Positions 16,768 to 25,171 of a stretch of 36,840 bases of DNA are shown here, piece after piece. Each line of letters starts with the position of its first letter. The first letter of the stretch is position 1. Source of the stretch: Hallerella sp963652365 (GTDB lineage: Bacteria; Fibrobacterota; Fibrobacteria; Fibrobacterales; Fibrobacteraceae). The DNA lies in the NCBI GenBank assembly GCA_963652365.1, contig CAVJTH010000025.1:1-36840 (forward strand). The letters run 5' to 3'. The position numbers and the translations under genes were made by a program. Below the pieces are notes generated by a model. That model was not told the DNA's origin. It searched no databases and saw only the letters and a program-made list of their open reading frames with translations.

Positions 16768-17232
16768 CTAGGACTTTCCCGCGAGCGTTCCCCAGGCCAC
16801 CTGGACAAAGGCGCCGGCGCGCACGAGTTCCGCCTGGGCCGCTTCGTATTTCTTGAGAATGTCGTTAAAGAGAAAGACGTCGCGCTTCTGCTTCTTTTCG
16901 AGAAGCTCCTGCTTGAACCTGGCGACGCGGGCGAGGCAGTCGCAGGAATTCGCCAGGGCTTCGACATAGGCGGGAATGGCGTTCAGGAATTCCGCCTCTT
17001 CGGGGGTGGAATCCTTGCGGTTCGCCTCGATGAACGACTTCTGGGAAAGCGCCTGGCTCTTGACGTCTCCCATGAATCGCTGAATGCGGATGTAATCGAC
17101 CTGCGGCCAGATCAGGCTGAACGGTGGGAGTTTCTTCCAGCTGAACTTGAACATCGACTCGTGCGCGGCGTTTTTCGCCTTGAGGAGTTCTTTCAGGTTT
17201 TCGAAAACGGCCGAGGAAAGCCTTTTTTGCAT
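16768..17232 (-). CDS. Unknown helical protein, 154 aa
   Basis: I do not recognise this 154-residue protein. It has no signal peptide or membrane segment. It is rich in Lys, Ala, Glu and Leu, and most of it should be helical; residues ~95-140 could form a coiled coil. It is the first gene of a two-gene minus-strand transcript with the glycosyltransferase. A TAGGT element precedes the ATG, and a TATATT lies 27 bp upstream (17259-17264) in the region shared with the divergent gene. Coding potential is supported by codon use and by the exact junction with the next gene. No function can be given. Confidence 0.7.
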   Translation of the reverse strand: MQKRLSSAVFENLKELLKAKNAAHESMFKFSWKKLPPFSLIWPQVDYIRIQRFMGDVKSQALSQKSFIEANRKDSTPEEAEFLNAIPAYVEALANSCDCLARVARFKQELLEKKQKRDVFLFNDILKKYEAAQAELVRAGAFVQVAWGTLAGKS

Positions 17233-17305
17233 TTTTTACCTACGCTTGTTGCCTTGAAAATATACATTTATGACTATCATCCCATCCTAGGAGAAAAGAT
17301 ACGCT
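17233..17305. promoter_or_regulatory. Divergent promoter region
   Basis: This 73-bp AT-rich gap separates two genes reading outward. AATATA at 17259-17264 is a TATATT -10-like element for the minus gene. On the plus strand the overlapping TATACA and nearby TATGAC are candidate -10 elements, followed by AGGAG at 17289-17293. Confidence 0.5.
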
Positions 17306-17773
17306 ATGGATTTGAAGAAAATGAAGCTGATCCTCGTGGCTTCGATTGCGCTGAACGTCGCACTCGTCGTCATTATGCTGATTATCAAGAACGACTACAA
17401 GGAGCAGGCGCAGGTCTCGTATGGAAAGGCGACCAAGGCCTATACGGACGAGGTCTCCCGGGTGGTGAAGGCACAGAACGAGTTCATCACGAACGGCAAC
17501 CGCATTTGGCAGATTGTCTTCGAAACGACATCGAAAAAGCTTTCCAAGGCGGATTTCGACGCGCGTGTCGCGGAACTGGACACGGGCAAGGCTCTGAAGG
17601 CGGAAACTTCCGGCGACGTGACGTCGCTTTCTTGCGGCGCGGATTGCAAGGTGCTCTTTACGTTCCGCAAGGGAAGCTTTGTCTCGGTGGACTACAGGGC
17701 GCTCTCGCAAGCTTCCCCGTCGGCGGCGTTTGCCGTTTCCAAGCCGTCTCCCTTTCAGTTTGAAACCAAGTGA
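17306..17773 (+). CDS. Membrane-anchored small protein, paralogue A
   Basis: This 155-residue protein has an N-terminal hydrophobic helix (residues ~7-27, KLILVASIALNVALVVIMLI) with positive charges before it, so the rest should face the periplasm. It is paralogous to the next gene; shared features are IA-LALNVA in the helix, a Tyr-rich segment with TKAY or TEAY, the Q-N pair in AQNEFI and GQNSVI, and an IW or LW dipeptide about residue 65. I do not recognise a family. An AGGAG lies 12 bases before ATG 17306, a somewhat long spacing; ATG 17321 is an alternative. The two genes are 9 bp apart and surely co-transcribed. Confidence 0.75.
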   Translation: MDLKKMKLILVASIALNVALVVIMLIIKNDYKEQAQVSYGKATKAYTDEVSRVVKAQNEFITNGNRIWQIVFETTSKKLSKADFDARVAELDTGKALKAETSGDVTSLSCGADCKVLFTFRKGSFVSVDYRALSQASPSAAFAVSKPSPFQFETK

Positions 17774-17782
17774 GGAAACCGT

Positions 17783-18256
17783 ATGAAGTTCAAGTATATC
17801 CTGATTGCTTCTCTCGCGCTGAACGTCGCCATTCTCGCCCTTCTCTTCATGCAAAAGGGCGCCTATGTCTCCCAGGCCGAAGACGCCTACCTGAAAAAGA
17901 CGGAAGCCTACTACAAACAGGCGGTAAACATCGTGGAAGGCCAGAACTCCGTGATCGAGAACAATGCGGTTCTCTGGAACATCGCCTGCACGGCAAACCA
18001 GCTGGCGAAGAACTCCAAGGACTTTGCCACGATCGAAAAGCGCCTGGCCAGCCCGTCGGTCTTTTCGGCGAAGCTGTCGGGAACGGCGGACGGGTCGGGA
18101 ACTCTCCGTACGCTTTCGTGGAACAGCGATTACTACATCGTGGCGAGTTTCGACAAGAAGAAAAGCCTGACGGGCATCGATGTGAACGCCCTTCTCGGAA
18201 ACGCCCAGCCGCTTGCCGCGGAAATTTCGGAGGAAGAAGGCGACGCGGAGGAGTAA
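17783..18256 (+). CDS. Membrane-anchored small protein, paralogue B
   Basis: This 157-residue protein begins with a membrane helix (YILIASLALNVAILALLFM) and continues as a periplasmic, mostly helical then beta-rich domain. It is a tandem duplicate of the preceding gene, but the C-terminal half has diverged and ends in an acidic tail (EEEGDAEE). A GAGGAAA element sits 4 bases upstream of the ATG. No family is recognised. A subunit pair or heterodimer is possible. The 89 bp after it hold the leader of the next gene and no obvious hairpin. Confidence 0.75.
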   Translation: MKFKYILIASLALNVAILALLFMQKGAYVSQAEDAYLKKTEAYYKQAVNIVEGQNSVIENNAVLWNIACTANQLAKNSKDFATIEKRLASPSVFSAKLSGTADGSGTLRTLSWNSDYYIVASFDKKKSLTGIDVNALLGNAQPLAAEISEEEGDAEE

Positions 18257-18345
18257 AATCCTTCTCTGTGACTTTGCTCACCTAGCGGAAATTTCCTTCT
18301 TTTATTACTTTTAATCCCAAAGTTCTTTTTCATAAGGAGTTCATC

Positions 18346-18780
18346 ATGAAAAAAAGTCTCATCGCGCTCGCACTCGCAGCCGCCTTCACTCTGACCGCTT
18401 GCTATGGTAGCTACGGCCTCACCAACAAGCTCTACAAGTGGAACGGTACGCTTGGCAACAAGTGGCTCAATTCCTGCGTGCACTTCATTCTCTGGGTCAT
18501 CCCGGTCTATGGAATCTGCATTGGCCTTGTCGATGGCCTGATCCTGAACACGGTCGAATTCTGGACCGGTTCGAACCCGATCGCGTCGAACGACACCTAC
18601 TTCGAAAAGGATGCCCAGGGCAACCAGATCTCCGCCATCAAGAACGAAGACGGAACGCTCGCTGTCCAGATTATCGATGCCCAGGGACACAAGGCCGACC
18701 TCAAGCTCGAACGCGATGCCGACGTGATTCGCGCTCTCGACGCGAACGGCCAGGTCGTCGCCCAGTACGACGTGAAGTAA
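18346..18780 (+). CDS. DUF3332-like lipoprotein
   Basis: This 144-residue lipoprotein has a signal peptide with lipobox LTAC, lipidated at about Cys19. After the cysteine come YGSYGLTNKLYKWNG and a hydrophobic stretch around residues 48-65 (HFILWVIPVYGICIGLVDG), then VEFWTGSNP. These are the features of the DUF3332 family of small envelope lipoproteins, whose function is unknown. The acidic Asp at position +2 is absent, so outer-membrane sorting is possible if E. coli rules apply. AAGGAG precedes the ATG. A hairpin terminator follows, so this is a single-gene transcript or the end of the preceding one. Confidence 0.85.
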   Translation: MKKSLIALALAAAFTLTACYGSYGLTNKLYKWNGTLGNKWLNSCVHFILWVIPVYGICIGLVDGLILNTVEFWTGSNPIASNDTYFEKDAQGNQISAIKNEDGTLAVQIIDAQGHKADLKLERDADVIRALDANGQVVAQYDVK

Positions 18781-18799
18781 TCGTCTCGAATCTTCAAGA

Positions 18800-18827
18800 A
18801 GCTCCGGTCCTTTCCGGGGCTTTTTTT
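18800..18827 (+). terminator. Rho-independent terminator after the DUF3332-like gene
   Basis: An 8-bp stem (18800-18807 with 18814-18821, one T-G pair) and a 6-base loop are followed by seven T. It starts 19 bp after the stop codon. Confidence 0.9.
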
Positions 18828-18834
18828 GTGCGGA

Positions 18835-18864
18835 TTGTCCTTTTGAAACGGAAAAAGGTAAATT
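18835..18864 (+). promoter_or_regulatory. Promoter of the zinc-ribbon/hrpA unit, probably leaderless
   Basis: TTGTCC (18835-18840) and TAAATT (18859-18864) are spaced by 18 bp. TAAATT begins 13 bp before the ATG at 18872 and no Shine-Dalgarno lies between, so transcription would start at or next to the start codon. Confidence 0.55.
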
Positions 18865-18871
18865 AGGGTCT

Positions 18872-19240
18872 ATGGATGAAATGCATATCAAATGCCCTTG
18901 TTGCGGGAACGAAATGGATGTTTCGCTCCAGGGAAAAAAGAGTTCGATGGTCGTCTGTGTCTGCGGGCGCTGCAAGTCTCCCCTGATGACGTTTGACGGG
19001 GATGTCTTTGAACTGGACAGGGAAGAGTTTCATGCCTTGCGAAAGAAGCTTTCCAAGGTGGTCGATGCGCTTCGGGAATGCACCGGTTCGGAGCGGAGCG
19101 CCTTGTCTCCGATCGGATGCCGCGAGGAAATTTTTCGTTCCGAAACGAATGCCGACAGGATTTCCAAGGAAGATATCGATAACCTGAAAATCGATCTGGA
19201 AACCTGCAAGGACGTTTCCGAATTTATCGATCGCCTGTGA
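18872..19240 (+). CDS. Zinc-ribbon protein coupled to hrpA
   Basis: This 122-residue protein starts with a probable zinc ribbon: Cys-x2-Cys in IKCPCCGNEM and a second pair in VCVCGRCKSPL about 20 residues later, preceding an acidic helical region. It is not a family I can name. It follows a terminator and its own promoter, and its stop overlaps the GTG of hrpA (GTGA), so the helicase is translated in coupling with it. A function in RNA handling with the helicase is suggested only by this coupling. ATG 18872 is favoured because the -10-like element lies 13 bp before it. Confidence 0.75.
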   Translation: MDEMHIKCPCCGNEMDVSLQGKKSSMVVCVCGRCKSPLMTFDGDVFELDREEFHALRKKLSKVVDALRECTGSERSALSPIGCREEIFRSETNADRISKEDIDNLKIDLETCKDVSEFIDRL

Positions 19241-22200
19241 CCGAGGACTTTTCTCAGCTTAAAATCGAATATCCGGATCTTCCCGTCGTCAGGAAACGGG
19301 AGGAGTTTCTCTCTCTGCTCGAAAGTCGCCAGGTGATTATCGTCAAGGCGGATACGGGCTCCGGCAAATCGACCCAGGTTCCCAAGTTTTTGCTCGAAAG
19401 CGGAATCGCCGCGAAGGGGCGTATCGGGGTGACGGAGCCGCGACGGCTCGCCGCGATGTCGATTGCGGATCGCTTGCGGGAAGAACTCGGGGACGAGGGC
19501 CTGGTTTCGACGCGAATCCGCTTTCTGGAAGAAGGTCCCAAGGATGCGCCTGTCAAGGTGATGACGGATGGCATCCTGTTGCAGGAATTTCGCAGGGACA
19601 GGCTCTTTGGAACGTATTCCGCGATTTTGATCGACGAAGCGCACGAACGCTCCCTGAACATCGACATCCTGCTCGGAATCTTCAAGTCGGTTCTCCGGGA
19701 ACGTCCGGAGTTTCGCCTGGTCATCGCGAGCGCGACTCTCGACGCGACGCTCTTTGAAAAGTTTTACGACGGAGCGGCGGTTCTCGAAGCGGAAGGACGG
19801 ACGTTTCCCGTCGAGGTCATCTATGCGGATCCGCAGGAGAACGCTTCGAAAAGCAAGGGCGATTCGGGACTTGTCGATGAAGCGCGCGACGCGATTCTTT
19901 CCCTGGAAGCCTCGGAAAGGGATCATCTGCTCTGCTTCTTGCCGACGGAACGCGATATCCAGGATCTTTGCGAAGAACTCGAAAGGGAACTTGACGAAAA
20001 AAGCTTCGACATCCTTCCCCTGTTCGGGCGGATGGGCCCGCAGGAACAGAAAAGGGTCTTTCGGAAGACGGGAAAGACGCGCATTGTCCTTTCGACGAAT
20101 ATCGCGGAGACGTCGCTCACCATTCCGGGAATCGCGTATGTCGTCGATACGGGAATGGCCCGGGTCTCGCGCTACAATCCGCAGACGCGCATCCAGGGAC
20201 TTCCGGTGGAAAAGATTTCCCAGGCGAGCGCTCGTCAACGGACCGGTCGCGCCGGGCGCGTGAAGCCCGGTATCTGCGTGCGTCTCTATACGGCCGAGGA
20301 CTTTGAATCCCGCGAGGAGTTTACGGAACCCGAAATCCGGCGTTCCAATCTTTCAAACGTGGTCCTGCAGCTGCGGAGCCTGGGACTTTCCGTCGAGGAA
20401 TTTCCGTTTATCCAGCCACCCTCCCGGTCGGCCTTTCGCGGCGCATACAAGACGCTGTTCGAACTGGGGGCGCTTTCGAGCGTAGAACGCGGTTCGCGCG
20501 TGACGCCGTTCGGTGCGGAAATGGCGCACCTTCCGATGGATGTCGCGCTTTCCGCCGTGCTTCTCCGGGCGAGAAATTCCGGAGTCCTGCAGCCGGCGCT
20601 GATCGTCTGTTCCGCGCTTTCCATCCAGGATCCGAGGCTTTTTCCGTCGGACGAACCGCAAAGGGAAAACGCCCGTCGGATGCACAGGTCGCTCGGCGGT
20701 CACAAGAGCGACTTTCTCGTGTTTCTCGCGGAATGGAACGCGTTTTGCCGGGAGTGGAACGGGACTTCGTGGAATTCGCTTCGCAAGTACTGCGAAAGGC
20801 ACTTTCTGCACTTTCTGCGCTGTCGGGAATGGATCGATCTGTATGAACAGTTTTCCCGGATCCTGAAAGCCAAGTTCGATTCCTATGTCTGTCCGTTCGC
20901 TTCCTTTCATCGCGACAACTTGCACATCGCGCTGCTTGCGGGATTTCTGGGCGGCGTCGCGCGGCGGGACAGGGATAACGGCTGCTATCGGCTTGTCGGC
21001 GGTCGGGACGCCTACCTGTTCCCCGGGAGCGACCTCGCGGGAAAGTTCCCCGAGTTCGTGCTGTCCGCGGAAGTCCGCGAAACGAGCCGCGTGTTCCTGA
21101 CGAAAGCCGCGGAAATCATGCCGGAATGGATCATCCAGGTCGCCCGGGACTTTTGTACTTATCGCTGGTTCGAACCGAAATGGAATCCGGAGCGGGGCTT
21201 TGTGGAAGCTGTGGAAGAAGTCTCCTTTCGCGGAATGGTGCTTTCCCGTTCGCATCGTGTCGATTATGGGCGGGTCAATCCCGAGGAGGCGGCGAGAATC
21301 TTCTTTCTCGAAGCGGTCGTCGAGGGAAACCTGCCGCGTCCCTTTCCGTTTATGCGGCACAACGAAAAAGTCCTGGAATCGCTTCGGGCGAGCGAGGTTC
21401 GCTTGCGGCGGTGGGGGCTTGCCCCGTCGGACGATCTGCAGGTCGATTACCTGGTGGAACGCGCGCCGGGTGTCTGCTCGCTCGGGACGCTCAAGGATTT
21501 TATCGAAAGGAATACGGACGAGGCGCTTCGCTATGACGCGGCGGACTGGATGCAGGCTTCGGAATCCGGAATGGAACATTTCGAATCGTTCCGGAACAAT
21601 CCGGTCATCGCCGCGGCGTATCGCAAGAAGATCGCGCGCTCTTTCGAAGAGAAGAATGCGGCGGGGCACGGCGGAGTCGTGGAATTCCTGAAGATTCTCG
21701 ACAGGCGGATTCGCGGTGAACTGGTCTTTGATTCAAGCAAGGCCTGGGACGGACTTTCCCTGGAGATTCCCGCGGATTTCTTGCCGAGACTTTCTCCGTC
21801 GATTTTCGCCCGCGAAGTTCCCAGGTGGCGCGCCTGGATGCTGGAATCGTTCGTTCGGGAACTTCCCAAGACCGACCGCAAGCGGTTCGAGCAGAAAAGA
21901 GAGGAACTGGACGATCGCCTGGTCGATTTCCTGGAACGGAATCCCCAAAAGTCCCCGATGGTTTCTCTCTACGAAGCGTTCCTGGACTTTGGCGCCTTTG
22001 ACGGGGCGCTCCCGGTGCTGAATCCGCAAGGCGAGCATCATCTGAGGCTTCATCTGTCGATATCCGTTCCCGGCGCTTCCGAAAAGTTCTTGCTGGAGCT
22101 TTCCCCGGAATGCGGCGCATGTGGATTTTTCTATCGGGTCTGTCCGCTTTCCCAAAATGCGGCTCTTTCGTTTCCGGTCCTCGGCGTCTTTTACGGATGG

Positions 22201-23043
22201 GCGCCGGATTCCGTTCGCCCGATGAACGGGGCCGAAGCGTCGTTCTGGCAGAAGTTCCGGCGGCGCACGCAAAATGTCGGTCTCGAAGATTCTCCGCTCA
22301 AGTCCCTGTTCGAATCGCGCCTTGCGTTCCTGAACCGGAAGGACGAATCGGGGTGGGCCTTGCGTTCGTTGCTCGCCATGGACGATTCGGAAAGGGAACG
22401 GTTCACCGTCGATTATCTGGACAGGGCGCTTTCGCGCTTTTCGGGGCTGGAATTTGCCCGTTCGCACAGGGTGAGGACCTTTTCCGAACTTTCGTCTTCG
22501 CGGACAAGCCTGGAAACGGATTCGCGCGAAGGGTTGATCCGCATGGTCCTTGACGCGGCCTATCTCGGCGTTTCCGCGTTTGTCCGGATGTGGGACGTCT
22601 TTCGGGAAGCGTTTGTCCGCTTTCGTCGAGGAGAAAAGGTTGCCGCTCCGGTCCTTTGCCTTGCCGCAAAAGTCGCCGTGGAGGAAAATCGCTATGCCCG
22701 TCTGCGGATGATCGCCGCGTTCCTGGATCCGCAAGGCGAACTGCCGGATTGGTGCGAACGCCTCTCCCTGCCGACGAACAAGGCTTTGCGCGAAGCCTTT
22801 TCCCCGTATTTCTCGGGACGCTTTGTCAAGGACGCCGAACTGAAAAACGCGCGGGACTTGCTGCTCGCTTCCGAAAAGGCGGAAGACGAACTGTCGATGT
22901 TTCGGGCGAAGGTCGCCTTGCAGGTTCTTCTGGAACAGTTCGAACTGTTGCGGTACAAGCGTTCGGTCCTGGCGAATGCTCCCGAAGAGCGAATCGAAAA
23001 GGATGCCTTGCTCAAGTTGCGGGACCGCTTCAAGGGGCGCTGA
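19237..23043 (+). CDS. hrpA: ATP-dependent RNA helicase, DEAH box
   Basis: This 1268-residue DExH-box helicase is close to E. coli HrpA in length (about 1300). Visible motifs are Walker A GSGKST at 41-46, TEPRRLAA at 66-73, DEAH at 133-136, SAT at 165-167, and QRTGRAGR of motif VI in the second RecA domain. The winged-helix/ratchet and OB-like regions follow, then a long C-terminal part typical of HrpA. Such enzymes rescue stalled or colliding ribosomes and remodel RNA in the cytoplasm. The start codon is GTG in a GTGA overlap with the zinc-ribbon gene. Codon use matches the neighbours. Confidence 0.95.
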   Translation: MTEDFSQLKIEYPDLPVVRKREEFLSLLESRQVIIVKADTGSGKSTQVPKFLLESGIAAKGRIGVTEPRRLAAMSIADRLREELGDEGLVSTRIRFLEEGPKDAPVKVMTDGILLQEFRRDRLFGTYSAILIDEAHERSLNIDILLGIFKSVLRERPEFRLVIASATLDATLFEKFYDGAAVLEAEGRTFPVEVIYADPQENASKSKGDSGLVDEARDAILSLEASERDHLLCFLPTERDIQDLCEELERELDEKSFDILPLFGRMGPQEQKRVFRKTGKTRIVLSTNIAETSLTIPGIAYVVDTGMARVSRYNPQTRIQGLPVEKISQASARQRTGRAGRVKPGICVRLYTAEDFESREEFTEPEIRRSNLSNVVLQLRSLGLSVEEFPFIQPPSRSAFRGAYKTLFELGALSSVERGSRVTPFGAEMAHLPMDVALSAVLLRARNSGVLQPALIVCSALSIQDPRLFPSDEPQRENARRMHRSLGGHKSDFLVFLAEWNAFCREWNGTSWNSLRKYCERHFLHFLRCREWIDLYEQFSRILKAKFDSYVCPFASFHRDNLHIALLAGFLGGVARRDRDNGCYRLVGGRDAYLFPGSDLAGKFPEFVLSAEVRETSRVFLTKAAEIMPEWIIQVARDFCTYRWFEPKWNPERGFVEAVEEVSFRGMVLSRSHRVDYGRVNPEEAARIFFLEAVVEGNLPRPFPFMRHNEKVLESLRASEVRLRRWGLAPSDDLQVDYLVERAPGVCSLGTLKDFIERNTDEALRYDAADWMQASESGMEHFESFRNNPVIAAAYRKKIARSFEEKNAAGHGGVVEFLKILDRRIRGELVFDSSKAWDGLSLEIPADFLPRLSPSIFAREVPRWRAWMLESFVRELPKTDRKRFEQKREELDDRLVDFLERNPQKSPMVSLYEAFLDFGAFDGALPVLNPQGEHHLRLHLSISVPGASEKFLLELSPECGACGFFYRVCPLSQNAALSFPVLGVFYGWAPDSVRPMNGAEASFWQKFRRRTQNVGLEDSPLKSLFESRLAFLNRKDESGWALRSLLAMDDSERERFTVDYLDRALSRFSGLEFARSHRVRTFSELSSSRTSLETDSREGLIRMVLDAAYLGVSAFVRMWDVFREAFVRFRRGEKVAAPVLCLAAKVAVEENRYARLRMIAAFLDPQGELPDWCERLSLPTNKALREAFSPYFSGRFVKDAELKNARDLLLASEKAEDELSMFRAKVALQVLLEQFELLRYKRSVLANAPEERIEKDALLKLRDRFKGR

Positions 23044-23057
23044 ATCTTAAAATTTTC

Positions 23058-23064
23058 TATCTTG
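23058..23064 (+). promoter_or_regulatory. -10-like element TATCTTG, probably leaderless promoter
   Basis: TATCTT begins 13 bp before the ATG at 23071, with no Shine-Dalgarno between. The spacing is the same as at 18859 and 26756. No -35 match is evident, and upstream sequence is hrpA coding. Confidence 0.4.
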
Positions 23065-23070
23065 TGGGCG

Positions 23071-23880
23071 ATGCGCCTTTCCCTGCTCTTCATTCTTTTT
23101 GTACTCAGCCTCGTCGCCTGCAAAAATCTGGGCGAACGTTCCGATCCGACGCTTGCACGTGTCGAAAATGCGGAGCTGAAGCTTTCCGCGCTAAGCGAAA
23201 ACGAAGGCTGGGACTCTCTTTCGTTCGAATCCAGGATGGAACTGGTCGAAAACTGGGTGAACCGCGAATCGGTCTATGAGCGCGCCTTGGCGGATGGCGT
23301 CGGGGAATCGCCGGAAGTGAAGCTCCTCTTGGAAGACGCCAAGCGAAAAATCGTCCTGGGAGCGTATCTTGCGCAGGTGACGGACACGCTTTCGACTTCC
23401 GAATCCGATGTCGCGGCCTATTACGACGAGCATCCCGAACTGTTCGCATTGAACGCGAACGTTTACGATATCGCGGTTGTCACCTATGCGAGCGGATCGA
23501 CGGCGTGGAAGTATTATGGTCCCATGTCGAAAAAGACGATTCTTTCGAAGCCCGAAAAGAACTGGCTTGTCCGCGACGTGGAAAGCCTTGACTCGGTGGC
23601 GGTCTTTCCGCTGGATTGTCCGACAGTCGATCTGGGGCAGCTTTCCGTCGGGAAGATTACGCCGCCGAAGACATGCGGAAAAAGCCTCAAGAGCGTCATT
23701 GTCCTGTCCAAGGTGGATTCGGGTTCGGTTCGGCCGTTCGCGGAAGTCGCGGATTTCGCGCGGACTCTTGCGGCAAGCGACAAGCGCAAGAAGTTTATCG
23801 CGGCGTTCAAGGATTCCGTAAAGAAACGGCAGGCGATTTTCGTCTATCCCGAGGAAATTTCCAAATCCGCACCACATTGA
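23071..23880 (+). CDS. SurA/parvulin-like lipoprotein (putative peptidyl-prolyl isomerase or chaperone)
   Basis: This 269-residue envelope protein has a hydrophobic N-terminus and lipobox LVAC (Cys at about residue 17). The SurA-like pattern follows: an N-terminal helical chaperone part (ENWVNRESVYERALADG), a linker with SESDVAAYYDEHPELF, and a degenerate parvulin-like C-terminal half. It sits just upstream of surA and is probably co-transcribed. I chose ATG 23071; TTG 23062 in the same frame would add three residues but lies inside the -10-like element. The isomerase activity is doubtful because the canonical parvulin core is poorly conserved. A role in outer-membrane protein folding is inferred from its neighbour. 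Confidence 0.75.
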   Translation: MRLSLLFILFVLSLVACKNLGERSDPTLARVENAELKLSALSENEGWDSLSFESRMELVENWVNRESVYERALADGVGESPEVKLLLEDAKRKIVLGAYLAQVTDTLSTSESDVAAYYDEHPELFALNANVYDIAVVTYASGSTAWKYYGPMSKKTILSKPEKNWLVRDVESLDSVAVFPLDCPTVDLGQLSVGKITPPKTCGKSLKSVIVLSKVDSGSVRPFAEVADFARTLAASDKRKKFIAAFKDSVKKRQAIFVYPEEISKSAPH

Positions 23881-23891
23881 GTCGAGTTTCT

Positions 23892-25166
23892 ATGAAAAAA
23901 TACAGCATCGTTCTCTTGTTCGCGACCTCTCTCCTGGCCGCTCCGGAACTGTTCGAGTCCATTGCGGCGATTGTCGATGGAAAACCCATCATGCGATCCG
24001 AGGTGATGGAAAATCTTTACCAGTTCCAGAATTCGGCGGAAGCGTCCAAGATGTCCGAAAAGGAACAGATCGCCTTTGTCCTGGACAAGCTGATCGACGA
24101 CAAGGTCCTGCTTTCGCGGGTCGATCGGGATTCCATCCAGGTGACGGATGACGACGTCGAATTGCGCGTTACGCAGCATCTGCAGAACCTGGCGGCAAGG
24201 CAGAACATCAGCATGGAAATTCTCGAACGGGCGATTCGCGCGCAATTGGGAATGAGCATGGCGCAATACCGGGAAAATCTCGGCAAGCAGATTCGCGAGC
24301 AGATGACCATCGGACGGATTCGGCAAAAGTACGCCGGCGGAATCAAGCCGACCCGCAAGGAAGTTTCCGAATTCTACGAGAGTTACAGGGATTCTATCCC
24401 GCGACAGTACAACTGCATGCGCCTTTCTCACATCGCGCTGAAGATCGATCCGGATTCGCTTGTCGTGGATTCGGTGCGACGCGAAGCGGAACGGCTGATC
24501 GATTCCCTGGACCATGGCGTCATGTGGGAAGTCCTGGCGAAGAATCATTCCCAGGATTCCTCGGCGAGCAAGGGCGGCGACATTGGGTATTTCCAGAAGG
24601 GGCTTCTGGATCCCGTCTATGAGCGGGCGATCAAGACCGTCGGCAACGGGGAATACACGCCGAATCCGATACGGACCGAGCGGGGCTGGACGATTATCCG
24701 GGTCATCGGGCGCAAAGAGGACGGAGTCCGCACGGCGATGATTCTCTTGCAGACCGTTCCGACGGCGGCGGATTCCAGCCGTGTCCTGAAATTTGCGGAT
24801 TCGCTGAAAGTCGCACTGACTTCGGATTCGCTCTTTGCCGATGCCGCAAGAAAGTTCAGTTCGGACAAGGAATCGAATTTCAACGGGGGAAACCTCGGCT
24901 GGCTCGAAAAGACGGATGTCGATACGCTGTTCCTGCCTGTCGTTTCGGAACTTTCCGTGGGCGAAGTGTCGGAACCGTTCCTTGCCGGGAACGAATATCA
25001 CCTGCTGCGCCTGCAAGACCTGAAGCAGGTCCGCGACTACACGCTGGAAGACGACTACATGAAAATCGAAATGTTCGCCATCAACTACATGGAAGACCGG
25101 AAGCTTCGCGAATTTGTCAAGAAGTGGCGCGACGAAGTGCATGTCGAAATCCGCATGAAGGATTGA
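23892..25166 (+). CDS. surA: Periplasmic chaperone/peptidyl-prolyl isomerase SurA
   Basis: This 424-residue exported protein begins with a signal peptide (KKYSIVLLFATSLLAAPEL). The SurA N-terminal domain follows (SIAAIVDGKPIMRSEV, FVLDKLIDDKVLL), then two parvulin-like domains: one about 190-290 with LSHIALKID, KGGDIGYF and a GWTIIRV end, and a second about 295-400 with NGGNLGWLE and YHLLRLQD. SurA escorts outer-membrane proteins through the periplasm. Length is close to E. coli SurA (428). The start ATG is 11 bp after the preceding stop with no clear Shine-Dalgarno. It ends 5 bp before ftsE. Confidence 0.9.
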   Translation: MKKYSIVLLFATSLLAAPELFESIAAIVDGKPIMRSEVMENLYQFQNSAEASKMSEKEQIAFVLDKLIDDKVLLSRVDRDSIQVTDDDVELRVTQHLQNLAARQNISMEILERAIRAQLGMSMAQYRENLGKQIREQMTIGRIRQKYAGGIKPTRKEVSEFYESYRDSIPRQYNCMRLSHIALKIDPDSLVVDSVRREAERLIDSLDHGVMWEVLAKNHSQDSSASKGGDIGYFQKGLLDPVYERAIKTVGNGEYTPNPIRTERGWTIIRVIGRKEDGVRTAMILLQTVPTAADSSRVLKFADSLKVALTSDSLFADAARKFSSDKESNFNGGNLGWLEKTDVDTLFLPVVSELSVGEVSEPFLAGNEYHLLRLQDLKQVRDYTLEDDYMKIEMFAINYMEDRKLREFVKKWRDEVHVEIRMKD

Positions 25167-25171
25167 CGGGC

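Noticed and set aside
15940..17763. A 607-codon plus-strand open frame across the minus-strand glycosyltransferase
   Set aside because: It lies antisense to two real genes and then out of frame with the anchored protein; no motif is visible.
20353..21669. Long minus-strand open frames inside hrpA
   Set aside because: They are antisense shadows of a gene with clear helicase motifs.
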